From: Anaerostipes sp.
GTDB lineage: Bacteria > Bacillota > Clostridia > Lachnospirales > Lachnospiraceae
NCBI RefSeq assembly: GCF_018381315.1
Contig: NZ_JAGZSD010000017.1
Span: 1-64,000, forward strand
Direction of reading: 5' to 3'
DNA length: 64,000 nucleotides
Shown here: in pieces, positions 48,822 to 56,882 of the stretch
Layout of the letters: each line of letters starts with the position of its first letter
How positions within the stretch are numbered: the first letter of the stretch is position 1
Made by a program: the position numbers and the translations under genes
Notes under the pieces: model-generated
What the model was told of the DNA's origin: nothing
Database searches by the model: none
The model's input: only the letters and a program-made list of their open reading frames with translations

Positions 48822-49922
48822 TTGTACTTACTATTTTTTATCGTTCCAATTTTGATTTTTATACCCGCAGGTATTTATCTGTATTTTTTCTTCCGCCGGA
48901 TCTTCCGGCTGTTCCTTCATAGAGACACCCGTACAGTAAAAGTTCTGAGTGCAGCTGCGGCTGCGGCCTGTATTTACTATGCATGGCCCGCCTACGGGTG
49001 GGGCGGGGTGGCCGTCCTGCATCTGATTGGAGTATCTCTGATTATAGATTTAGTAAACGCTGCGGTGAAGAAATTTTTTGGAAGCCGCAGGAAGTGGGAG
49101 GCAGTTTATAAAAGCGGTATTTTGGTATTTGTTATCACTGCACTGATTTTTTCATATGGATATTACAATATGCAGCAGATCAAGAAGACGGAATATCAGA
49201 TAACATCTTCAAAAGTGAAAGCAGGCAGCGGATTTAAAATTGCTCTCATGTCCGATATTCATCTGGGAGTTACGATGAATGCAGAAGAATTAAAAAAATG
49301 GTGCGGAAAAATCCAGGACCAGAATCCGGACATTGTTCTGTTGGCCGGAGACATTTTTGATGAGAATACAAAACGGGAAGAGATGGAACAGGCAGCAGAG
49401 GCTGTGGGAAATATAAAAAGCACCTATGGAGTGTTTTATGTTTACGGAAACCATGATTCCAATCAATATGTAGAAAGGCCGGAATATCGTTCTGAGGATC
49501 TGAGACAGGCATTGAAAACGGCGGGTATCCATGTGCTGGAGGATGAAGCCGTTCCTGCAGGAACTGGGATTTGTGTGATAGGAAGAAAAGATGCCGGTGA
49601 CCAGTCCAGAAAAAGCCTGAAAGAGATCATGAAGAATGTGCCGGATCATAAATTCTGTCTGCTGATGGACCATCAGCCCGGAGATCTGGAAGAAAATAAC
49701 AGGGAAGGTATCGATCTGCAGGTATCAGGACATACCCATGCGGGGCAGATCTGGCCTACCGGCCAGCTGATGGAGCTTCTGGGAGTCAATGATATCAACT
49801 ATGGATACCGGAAAACCGGAGAACTTCAGACCATCGTCACATCAGGAATGGCCGGATGGGGGTATCCGATCCGGACGGGCGGACACTGCGAGTATGTCAT
49901 GATAGAGGTAACTGCACCATAA
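48822..49922 (+). CDS. Membrane-anchored metallophosphoesterase
   Basis: A 366-residue calcineurin-like phosphoesterase of the YkuE/YaeI type. Three or four N-terminal hydrophobic segments occupy the first 120 residues. The catalytic domain carries the full metal set: LMSDIHLGV, LLAGDIFDEN, YGNHDSNQ, LMDHQPG and SGHTHAGQIWPTG. The start is TTG 48822 behind GGAGGAAG. It follows the aldo/keto reductase by 23 bases and may share its promoter. Related proteins act on lipid or nucleotide phosphates at the membrane; the substrate here is not known. Confidence 0.85.
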   Translation: MYLLFFIVPILIFIPAGIYLYFFFRRIFRLFLHRDTRTVKVLSAAAAAACIYYAWPAYGWGGVAVLHLIGVSLIIDLVNAAVKKFFGSRRKWEAVYKSGILVFVITALIFSYGYYNMQQIKKTEYQITSSKVKAGSGFKIALMSDIHLGVTMNAEELKKWCGKIQDQNPDIVLLAGDIFDENTKREEMEQAAEAVGNIKSTYGVFYVYGNHDSNQYVERPEYRSEDLRQALKTAGIHVLEDEAVPAGTGICVIGRKDAGDQSRKSLKEIMKNVPDHKFCLLMDHQPGDLEENNREGIDLQVSGHTHAGQIWPTGQLMELLGVNDINYGYRKTGELQTIVTSGMAGWGYPIRTGGHCEYVMIEVTAP

Positions 49923-49938
49923 CCCTGGCTGGCAGATG

Positions 49939-50280
49939 TTAATGTACTTTTTGATTCTGTGTTTTTTGAGTGTATTCGGTTCCCCACTCAACCATACAGT
50001 CCAGTATAGGCTTCAGGCTCATTCCGGTTTCTGTCAGGGAGTATTCTACCTTTGGAGGTACCTGGGGGTATACTTTCCGGTTCACCAGTCCGTCGGCCTC
50101 CATTGCCCGCAGATGGCTGGTCAGAACTTTCTGTGTGATGCCTGATACGGAACGCATCAGTTCACAAAACCGTTTGGTGCCGGTGAGCAGATCCCGGATG
50201 ATCAGGACCTTCCATTTGTCGCCGATCAGCTGCAGCGTCATTTCCACAGGGCATTCAGGTATTTTTCTTTCCTTTGGCAT
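49939..50280 (-). CDS. HxlR-family transcriptional regulator
   Basis: A 113-residue winged-helix regulator. The HxlR pattern is clear: CPVEMTLQLIGDKWKVLIIRDL, then GTKRFCELMRSVSGITQKVLTSHLRAME and DGLVNRKVYPQVPPKVEYSLTETG. AAGGAGG precedes the ATG on the minus strand. HxlR proteins usually sense redox state or reactive aldehydes and control a neighbouring gene. The nearest divergent gene is the class M sirtuin at 50537, which could be its target. Confidence 0.88.
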   Translation of the reverse strand: MPKERKIPECPVEMTLQLIGDKWKVLIIRDLLTGTKRFCELMRSVSGITQKVLTSHLRAMEADGLVNRKVYPQVPPKVEYSLTETGMSLKPILDCMVEWGTEYTQKTQNQKVH

Positions 50281-50409
50281 GATCTGTATTCCTCCTTGGT
50301 ATATAATGGCTTTATGGCCAGTTCAGCGGTGTGTATTTGAGCTGGCTGAAACAAACGTAATTATATTCTATATCTTTTCTGATTTTAACACAATAAGAAA
50401 CCTGAAGGC

Positions 50410-50444
50410 GGCATAGTATCTTTTGGATACTGTGCCACTTTTTT
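50410..50444 (+). terminator. Intrinsic terminator in the leader of the sirtuin gene
   Basis: GGCATAGTATC (50410-50420) pairs with GATACTGTGCC (50426-50436) around TTTTG, followed by ACTTTTTT. The nearest plus-strand gene upstream ends 490 bases earlier and a minus-strand gene lies between, so the hairpin may act as an attenuator for the sirtuin transcript. Confidence 0.65.
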
Positions 50445-50536
50445 GTGCGTAATTTACGCTGAGAGCCGCAGAGAGTACTATTAATCTGTATGAACTGGTA
50501 AAAGAGCATTTGAACATGAAAAAGGCGGTGGACTTA

Positions 50537-51463
50537 ATGATTTGCAGAAACGATATAAGAGAAAAAGAGACAGAAAATGCAGTCTCAAAGCTGAGACAGG
50601 CAATGAATGAAGCCGATGCTGTTATGATTGGCGCAGGTGCCGGACTTTCATTATCAGCCGGATTCATGTATTCAGGTGATCGGTTTCAGAAATATTTTCC
50701 CGACTTTATTGAAAAGTATGGGTTTAGAGATGCCTATTCCGGAGGATTTCATTCATTTAAAAGTCTGGAAGAAAATTGGGCATATTGGAGCCGGTATATT
50801 TATATCAGCCGCTATACTGATGCACCGAAGCCTGTGTACACGGACTTGCTTGGCCTTGTCAAGGGCAGGGATTATTTTGTGCTGACAACCAATGTAGATC
50901 ATCAGTTTCAGAAGGCTGGATTCGATAAGAACAGACTGTTCTGCACACAGGGAGATTATGGACGCTGGCAGTGCTCACAGCCATGCCATGATAAGACCTA
51001 TGACAACGAAAAAATAGTAAAACAGATGACAGAAGCGCAGGGATTTAAGACTGCAGAAAATGGGAACTTGATTCCTCCGGAACACCCGAAGATGAGGATC
51101 CCGTCAGATTTGGTTCCCGAGTGTCCAGTCTGCGGCAGGCCGATGAGCATGAATCTCCGTGCCGATGATACTTTTGTTGAGGACGGGGAATGGCATCGGG
51201 CAGCACATAATTATGATGAATTTATTAAGAGACACCAGAATCTGAAAATACTTTTCTTAGAACTGGGCGCCGGAATGAATACGCCAACGATTATAAAATT
51301 TAATTTCTGGAGAATGACACATCAGTGGAAGGATGCGGTATATGCGTGTATTAACCTAAATGATGTATATGTACCACAGGAGATTGAGAAAAAATCAATC
51401 TGCATCAGGGATGATATCGGTGCAGTTTTGAAACAGTTACAGCATTATTTTTTATATTTATGA
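50537..51463 (+). CDS. Class M sirtuin (SirTM), protein ADP-ribosyltransferase type
   Basis: A 308-residue Sir2-fold protein. NAD-binding motifs are GAGAGLSLSAGF and TTNVDHQF. Where classical sirtuins have the catalytic His-Gly, this one has Gln-Gly in CTQGDYG, the mark of the M class, which ADP-ribosylates lipoyl carrier proteins instead of deacetylating. Zinc cysteines are CSQPC and CPVCG. The start is uncertain: ATG 50537 fits GGCGGTGG, while ATG 50516 and TTG 50510 are in frame. Its usual partner, a zinc macrodomain hydrolase, lies at 54930-55736, with two metabolic genes between. The lipoylated carrier (GcvH-L) and ligase (LplA2) of larger SirTM operons are absent. Confidence 0.82.
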   Translation: MICRNDIREKETENAVSKLRQAMNEADAVMIGAGAGLSLSAGFMYSGDRFQKYFPDFIEKYGFRDAYSGGFHSFKSLEENWAYWSRYIYISRYTDAPKPVYTDLLGLVKGRDYFVLTTNVDHQFQKAGFDKNRLFCTQGDYGRWQCSQPCHDKTYDNEKIVKQMTEAQGFKTAENGNLIPPEHPKMRIPSDLVPECPVCGRPMSMNLRADDTFVEDGEWHRAAHNYDEFIKRHQNLKILFLELGAGMNTPTIIKFNFWRMTHQWKDAVYACINLNDVYVPQEIEKKSICIRDDIGAVLKQLQHYFLYL

Positions 51464-51688
51464 AAATATAGAGTTTCAAATGAAATTAAGAAGTTATTAT
51501 ATCCGGGAATCGTTTCCTCTTTGCTGCTGCCGGCAATACTCCTGTCTGAATATATAAATTCATTTGAATGCACGTTAATTACGAACGAAATAAAAAATAA
51601 ATTATTTCGAAGAAAACTATTGACAAACAGAGAAGAAAAAGCTATAGTAAAATTACAAATGAAACATAAATATAGTTTCAAACGAAAC
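51461..51688 (+). promoter_or_regulatory. Promoter and operator-like repeats before the glycyl radical enzyme
   Basis: TTGACA (51620-51625), 17-base spacer, TATAGT (51643-51648). Around it are inverted repeats: CGAAATAA (51586-51593) with TTATTTCG (51602-51609) upstream, and TGAAAC (51660-51665) with GTTTCA (51675-51680) plus CGAAAC just after the start. TGAAA/TTTCA arms also flank 51461-51478. The repeated GAAA/TTTC half-sites suggest one regulator with several sites. Its gene is not obvious. Confidence 0.6.
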
Positions 51689-51723
51689 AAAGCGAATGAG
51701 TCGATTGTATGGAGGTTATATTC

Positions 51724-54138
51724 ATGGAGAACACAAAACATTTCGGAACCCTGACGGACAGAATGAAGCATTTTCGAGAAGAGGTTCTCGAAGAAAAACC
51801 ATACATTGATGCAGAACGAGCAGTATTGGCGACAGAAGCTTACAAGGAGAATCAGAATCAGCCAAGAGTGATGGTCAGAGCATTAATGCTTCAGAAAATC
51901 CTGGAAAACATGACGATTTATATTGAAGATAAGTCACTTCTCGCAGGAAATCAGGCTACTAAGAACAGCAATGCACCGATTTTTCCGGAGTACACTTTAG
52001 AATTTGTTTTAAATGAGTTGGATCTCTTTGAGAAAAGAGACGGAGATGTTTTCTATATTACAGAAGATACCAAAAAAGCATTAAGAGAAATTGCTCCGTT
52101 TTGGGAAAATAACAATTTAAGAGCAAGAGGCGAAGCCCTCCTTCCGGAAGAAGCAGATGTGTTTATGGAAACAGGCGTCTTTGGAATGGAAGGCAAGTTA
52201 AATGCCGGAGATGCTCATCTTGCAGTCAATTATGAGAAAGTATTAAAGCATGGTTTAAAAGGCTACAGAGACAGAGTGGCTAAGCTTAGATCGGAGTTAG
52301 ACTTCACTGTTCCTGAGAGCATTGACAAGAATATGTTCTACAAGGCAGTCCTCATCGTGATTGATGCTGTTATAGCTTTTGCAGACAGATACAGCCGTCT
52401 TGCAGCAGAACTTGCAGAGAAGGAAAGTAATCCGGACAGAAAATTGGAACTTGAGGAAATGAGCAGAATCTGTGCAAAGGTTCCATATGAACCGGCTGCA
52501 TCTTTTAGAGAAGCAGTTCAGTCTGTATGGTTTATTCAGCTTATTTTACAGATTGAATCAAATGGTCATTCTTTAAGCTATGGAAGATTTGATCAGTACA
52601 TGTATCCATATTATATGAAAGATTTGGAGAGTGGGAAGATCAAGAAAGAGGAGGCACTTGAACTTCTTACCTGTCTCTGGATTAAGACACTTACCGTGAA
52701 CAAGGTCAGATCCCAGGCACATACACTTAGTTCTGCAGGATCTCCGATGTACCAGAACGTTACAATCGGCGGACAGACAGCAGATAAGAAGGATGCAGTA
52801 AATGAACTGAGTTTTCTCGTATTAAAATCAGTAGCACAGACCAGGCTCACACAGCCAAACCTAACAGTGCGTTATCATAAAAATATTAATAAGGCATTTT
52901 TTGATGAGTGTATTGAGGTTATGAAGCTTGGATTTGGAATGCCTGCACTGAATAATGATGAAATCATTATCCCATCCTTCATTGCGTGGGGAGTGAAGGA
53001 AGAAGACGCTTATAATTACAGCGCCATCGGCTGTGTTGAGACGGCAGTTCCCGGAAAATGGGGATACAGATGTACCGGAATGAGTTATATTAATTTCCCA
53101 AGAGTTTTACTCTGTGCTATGAATGACGGTGTAGATCTTACAAGCGGAAAGAGATTTACAAAGGGATATGGCAAATTTGAGACAATGGAAACCTATGAAC
53201 AGCTTCTTGCAGCGTGGGATAAGACGGTCAGAGAGATGACCAGATACAGCGTTATTGTTGAAAATGCGATTGATAAAGCAAGTGAGCGTGATGTGCCGGA
53301 TGTTCTTTGCTCTGCTCTTACAGATGACTGCATCGGAAGAGGAAAAACAATTAAAGAAGGCGGGGCAGTATATGACTTCATCTCAGGACTTCAGGTTGGA
53401 ATTGCAAACATGGCAGATTCACTGGCAGCTATTAAAAAGCTGGTTTATGAAGAGAAAAAGATTACGAGAAAGCAGCTCTGGGATGCTATCCTTGATGATT
53501 TTACTTCCGAAGAGAATCAAAAAATACAGGAAATGCTTATAAAAGAAGCTCCAAAGTATGGAAACGATAATGATTACGTTGACCATCTCGTAGTAGAAGC
53601 CTATGATTCTTATTTGGATGAGATTAAGAAGTATCCAAGCACCAGATATAACAGGGGGCCAATCGGCGGCATTCGGTATGGCGGAACTTCATCCATCAGT
53701 GCAAATGTAGGCCAGGGCATGGGAACAAAGGCGACACCAGATGGAAGAAATGCCTTTGAACCGCTGGCAGAGGGGTGCTCACCTGCTCATAACTGTGATA
53801 AAAATGGTCCGACAGCAGTATTTAAAACCGTATCAAAGCTCCCGACAGATAAAATTACGGGAGGGGTTCTTCTGAATCAGAAAATGACACCGCAGATGCT
53901 CTCTACAGAGGAGAACAAGCAGAAGCTTGAAATGCTGATCAGTACCTTTTTCAACCGCCTGCATGGATATCATGTCCAGTATAATATTGTTTCAAGAGAG
54001 ACTTTGCTGGATGCACAGGCAAATCCGGAAAATCATAAGGATTTAATTGTGCGGGTAGCAGGTTACAGTGCTTTCTTTAATGTACTTTCCAGAAAGACAC
54101 AGGATGACATTATCGAGAGAACTGAGCAGACACTGTAA
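51724..54138 (+). CDS. Glycyl radical enzyme, PflF/dehydratase type
   Basis: An 804-residue glycyl radical enzyme. The thiyl-radical cysteine and catalytic glutamate are Cys437 and Glu439 in SAIGCVETAVPG, the pattern of C-O lyases and dehydratases rather than pyruvate formate-lyase (which has two adjacent cysteines). The glycyl loop is RVAGYSAFF with Gly780. ATG 51724 follows GGAGG; the frame to 51709 includes the ribosome site. A fructose-6-phosphate aldolase gene follows at once, as with E. coli ybiW-ybiY-fsaA. That pairing has been linked to radical ring-opening of 1,5-anhydroglucitol 6-phosphate, as I recall, so this is a better guess than glycerol dehydratase. The radical SAM activase gene is missing from this locus. 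Confidence 0.83.
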   Translation: MENTKHFGTLTDRMKHFREEVLEEKPYIDAERAVLATEAYKENQNQPRVMVRALMLQKILENMTIYIEDKSLLAGNQATKNSNAPIFPEYTLEFVLNELDLFEKRDGDVFYITEDTKKALREIAPFWENNNLRARGEALLPEEADVFMETGVFGMEGKLNAGDAHLAVNYEKVLKHGLKGYRDRVAKLRSELDFTVPESIDKNMFYKAVLIVIDAVIAFADRYSRLAAELAEKESNPDRKLELEEMSRICAKVPYEPAASFREAVQSVWFIQLILQIESNGHSLSYGRFDQYMYPYYMKDLESGKIKKEEALELLTCLWIKTLTVNKVRSQAHTLSSAGSPMYQNVTIGGQTADKKDAVNELSFLVLKSVAQTRLTQPNLTVRYHKNINKAFFDECIEVMKLGFGMPALNNDEIIIPSFIAWGVKEEDAYNYSAIGCVETAVPGKWGYRCTGMSYINFPRVLLCAMNDGVDLTSGKRFTKGYGKFETMETYEQLLAAWDKTVREMTRYSVIVENAIDKASERDVPDVLCSALTDDCIGRGKTIKEGGAVYDFISGLQVGIANMADSLAAIKKLVYEEKKITRKQLWDAILDDFTSEENQKIQEMLIKEAPKYGNDNDYVDHLVVEAYDSYLDEIKKYPSTRYNRGPIGGIRYGGTSSISANVGQGMGTKATPDGRNAFEPLAEGCSPAHNCDKNGPTAVFKTVSKLPTDKITGGVLLNQKMTPQMLSTEENKQKLEMLISTFFNRLHGYHVQYNIVSRETLLDAQANPENHKDLIVRVAGYSAFFNVLSRKTQDDIIERTEQTL

Positions 54139-54180
54139 TTTATATATAAAAACGAATATTTTGAAAGAAAGGCAGCAGTT

Positions 54181-54858
54181 ATGAAGTTAATTATTGATGA
54201 TGCAAATGTAGAGATGATCAAGAAGATTTATGAGTTTTATCCAGTTGACGGAGTGACAACAAATCCTTCCATTCTCGCAAAGAGCGGAAAGCAGCCGTTT
54301 GATGTATTAAAGGAAATAAGAGAGATTATAGGAGCAGATGCAGAACTCCATGTTCAGGCAGTTGCAGATTCGGCAGAAGGAATGATGGAGGATGCCAAGA
54401 AGATTACAGAGGTTCTTGGACAAAACACTTATGTAAAGATTCCATCTGTACCGGAAGGATTCAAGGCAATGAAAGCGCTGAAGGCACAGGGATACAACAT
54501 TACAGCAACAGCAGTCTATACACCAATGCAGGCATATCTTGCAGGTAAATGCGGAGCTGACTATGCGGCCCCTTACATTAACAGAATTGACAATATGGGT
54601 TATGACGGTGTTGCAGTGGCAAAGAAGATTCATTCTATTTTTAAAAACAATGGTCTGCATACAGAGGTTCTGGCCGCAAGCTTTAAGAATTCACAGCAGG
54701 TACTTGATCTGTGCGAGTATGGAATCGGAGCATCAACAGTAGCCGCAGATGTGATTGAGATGTTTGTAAAGAATGCTGCTATCGGAGCTGCTGTCAATGA
54801 TTTTACAAAAGATTTTGAAACTCTTGTAGGGACTGGAAAAACAATGAAAGACTGTTAG
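54181..54858 (+). CDS. fsa: Fructose-6-phosphate aldolase (transaldolase-like)
   Basis: A 225-residue small transaldolase-type aldolase of the FsaA/MipB group. Features are DDANVEMIKKIYEF, DGVTTNPSILAKSG, the Schiff-base lysine Lys86 in TYVKIPSVPEG, and YINRIDNMGYDGV. It splits fructose 6-phosphate or 1-deoxyfructose 6-phosphate to glyceraldehyde 3-phosphate and dihydroxyacetone or hydroxyacetone. AGAAAGG lies upstream. It is 42 bases after the glycyl radical enzyme, and the pair recurs in E. coli, so a shared pathway is likely. Confidence 0.88.
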   Translation: MKLIIDDANVEMIKKIYEFYPVDGVTTNPSILAKSGKQPFDVLKEIREIIGADAELHVQAVADSAEGMMEDAKKITEVLGQNTYVKIPSVPEGFKAMKALKAQGYNITATAVYTPMQAYLAGKCGADYAAPYINRIDNMGYDGVAVAKKIHSIFKNNGLHTEVLAASFKNSQQVLDLCEYGIGASTVAADVIEMFVKNAAIGAAVNDFTKDFETLVGTGKTMKDC

Positions 54859-54929
54859 CAGATATAAAGATCAGAGGGTGCCATACAGAAGCCGGAGACT
54901 GGGATTTAGAGATGCAAAGGAGGATAAAA

Positions 54930-55736
54930 ATGGATCAGGAACAGAGACTCGATTATCTGATCGGCGAGTTAGCCAAAGACTCCGGTATGTATGAAAGACT
55001 CAAAGCCGGAGAAGCGGACAAAAGAAGACTTCTCCGTTCCCTGATGAACGTCAGGATGCCCGGAGAACTGCCGCCTCGTTTGCTGAAGGTTCAGGATGAA
55101 TATCTGCAGGAAGAGACGGCACAAAAAGGGATTGTTTCCGTTGAAGAGATACTGACCGTAAAAGAAGAGTTCGGGTCCCGGATCAGACATGCTGATAAGA
55201 TTTCTGTATGGCAGGGCGATATCACTAGAATTTCTGCGGATGCTGTTGTGAATGCGGCTAATTCTCAGATGCTTGGGTGTTTTGTGCCGTGCCATGGATG
55301 CGTGGACAATGCCATTCATTCAGCGGCAGGAATGCAGCTTAGGGAAGAATGTTTCCGGATAATGCAGAAACAGGGACATGAGGAACCACAGGGCAAGGCA
55401 AAGACCACACAGGGATATAACCTTCCATGCCGGTATGTACTCCACACAGTAGGCCCGGTCATCTGCGGTATTCTCAGAGAAGAAGACTGTATGGCACTGA
55501 GAAGCTGTTATCAGTCCTGTATGGAAGCGGCGGAGGAAAAGCAGTTGGCCAGTATTGTTTTCTGCTGTATTTCTACAGGGGAGTTCCATTTTCCAAACGA
55601 GAGGGCAGCAAAAATTGCCATGGATACGGTGCTTACTTTTCTGGACAGAGAAAGCAGCATAAAGCGGGTTATATTTAATGTATTTAAGGAGAAAGACAGA
55701 GATATTTACAGAAAGCTTGTGACATGTTCCTCATGA
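54930..55736 (+). CDS. Zinc-dependent macrodomain protein-ADP-ribose hydrolase
   Basis: A 268-residue protein with an N-terminal helical extension of about 90 residues and a macrodomain from about residue 95. WQGDITRISADAVVNAANSQMLGCF is followed by VPCHGCVDNAIHSAAG, whose cysteine and histidine residues match the catalytic zinc site of Zn-Macro enzymes. These remove ADP-ribose placed by class M sirtuins. Start ATG 54930, six bases after AAGGAGG. It lies 71 bases after the aldolase gene and probably shares its transcript. It is the natural reversal partner of the sirtuin at 50537. Confidence 0.87.
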   Translation: MDQEQRLDYLIGELAKDSGMYERLKAGEADKRRLLRSLMNVRMPGELPPRLLKVQDEYLQEETAQKGIVSVEEILTVKEEFGSRIRHADKISVWQGDITRISADAVVNAANSQMLGCFVPCHGCVDNAIHSAAGMQLREECFRIMQKQGHEEPQGKAKTTQGYNLPCRYVLHTVGPVICGILREEDCMALRSCYQSCMEAAEEKQLASIVFCCISTGEFHFPNERAAKIAMDTVLTFLDRESSIKRVIFNVFKEKDRDIYRKLVTCSS

Positions 55737-55772
55737 TTTCCGTTTGGCTCTTAGAACAATTCTTTCAAAAAC

Positions 55773-55820
55773 AAAAGACTGATTCCGGATTTTTATTCTG
55801 GAATCAGTCTTTTCTTTTGC
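55773..55820. terminator. Terminator after the macrodomain gene
   Basis: AAAAGACTGATTCCGGA (55773-55789) pairs with TCTGGAATCAGTCTTTT (55797-55813), then CTTTT. Confidence 0.85.
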
Positions 55821-55878
55821 AAGATTTACGGCTCTACATCATTGTACAACTTCGGGCAGGTTCCTCATGATTGTGCGA

Positions 55879-56469
55879 TTAGAATCCTAAGCGCACTTGT
55901 CCGCTTTGTTCCGGTTGAGGCTTCTGTCCGGTGCATTTTGCTGTCAGGCTGCTGCATACAGCCAGAGATGAGCGGAGAATATACCGGCAGTCATCCTCAG
56001 GGGCGGAGGAAGAAAGAAGATATCTTTCGTGCAGTGTCTCCATCCAGGGGTCAAAGCGGCGGATATCCATCACCGGTTTTGCCGGCCTGAGAATCTGTTC
56101 CGGGCGCATGGTTTTGCGAAAAACAGAATGGAGACGCCGTTCATACAGCACATGCTGCGGAAAGGAGAATTTAAATTCTTTGTTATGGGGACGGGTGAAG
56201 GAATCAGCTATATAATGCATCATTTCTCCGGCATGGAACCAGCCTTGGAGGGTGTCACGAAATTCGGAGGAATACGTCCGGCTCATAAGATTCCTTCGTG
56301 CCTGATAAGTGTGGCCGTCCAGATCTGCAGCGCTGGCTCCTTTCAGATAAGACAGCAGATTAAGATCAGGAAATACATTTCCTAACGTAAATGCAAGTGA
56401 TTTCGGGAAATTCAGCTTCATGCGGCGGGCAAGTAATCTTGACAAAGAATAATGATCTTTTGTTTCCAT
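55879..56469 (-). CDS. Zinc-dependent phospholipase C family protein
   Basis: A 196-residue protein of the zinc-dependent phospholipase C/S1-P1 nuclease-like fold. The best marker is WFHAGEMMHYIADSFTRPHN, a metal-binding stretch with histidines and an aspartate, with FTLGNVFPDLN earlier. No signal peptide is evident, so it may be intracellular, and the activity may not be phospholipase C. GAGGTAG precedes the ATG on the minus strand. The family A hairpin lies about 100 bases upstream in the same orientation. Its end faces the macrodomain gene. Confidence 0.7.
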   Translation of the reverse strand: METKDHYSLSRLLARRMKLNFPKSLAFTLGNVFPDLNLLSYLKGASAADLDGHTYQARRNLMSRTYSSEFRDTLQGWFHAGEMMHYIADSFTRPHNKEFKFSFPQHVLYERRLHSVFRKTMRPEQILRPAKPVMDIRRFDPWMETLHERYLLSSSAPEDDCRYILRSSLAVCSSLTAKCTGQKPQPEQSGQVRLGF

Positions 56470-56566
56470 AATGCTACCTCTTTTGGAAATACAGCAGTTT
56501 CTTTACTCTAATAGTATCTGCAAAATGTGTCTAAAAAGTGATGAAAATATTAGAAAACAATGATTA

Positions 56567-56629
56567 AGTTATTCTCCATTATCTCCAGTCGGCTCTGGAA
56601 AGGCCTCCTTCCGACAATGAAGAATAACT
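56567..56629 (-). ncRNA. Family A structured element, copy 2
   Basis: Second copy of the 17-bp stem, read on the minus strand. The arms are at 56613-56629 and 56567-56583, with a 29-base loop (56584-56612) differing from copy 1 at one base. On the minus strand every stem position pairs, two as G-U. On the plus strand two A-C mismatches would occur. Relative to copy 1, three pairs have changed on both arms (C-G to U-A, U-A to A-U, G-C to U-A). It lies in the upstream region of the minus-strand phospholipase C-like gene. Confidence 0.6.
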
Positions 56630-56638
56630 ATTGCAGGA

Positions 56639-56746
56639 TGGCACCTTCTGTTTAGCCGTTATCCTTATCCGGCAGACATTATGTCCATGTTCTACATGAT
56701 TGGAGTGAGGCATTCTAAGAGCCGAACGGAAATCATGTGGAACATG
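56639..56746. repeat. Family B intergenic repeat, copy 2
   Basis: Matches 38705-38812 with about ten substitutions over 108 bases. The stem is CATGTTCTACATGATT (56686-56701) with AATCATGTGGAACATG (56731-56746). It lies directly between the family A and family C copies. Confidence 0.75.
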
Positions 56747-56747
56747 C

Positions 56748-56852
56748 CATATCCTCCGGGTGGACGCGCTTTGTGCGATAAGGTATACCCACAGGGCATC
56801 CCGTATTTTATACCCTCCGGGTGGACGCACTCCGTGCGATAAGGTATAATAC
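56748..56852 (+). repeat. Family C intergenic repeat, copy 2 (promoter-bearing)
   Basis: Same two-unit layout as 184-290, with the shared linker CCCACAGGGCA. The hairpins are CGCGC with GTGCG and CGCAC with GTGCG, where copy 1 has CGTGC with GCACG, so the arms changed together. The last unit holds TGGACG (56822-56827), a 17-base spacer and TATAAT (56845-56850), a promoter for the EamA gene 33 bases on. The 56470-56566 part of this gap shows only AT-rich upstream sequence of the minus-strand gene. Confidence 0.65.
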
Positions 56853-56882
56853 ACTGGAATATTTAGAAAGGATTGTGCAGCT

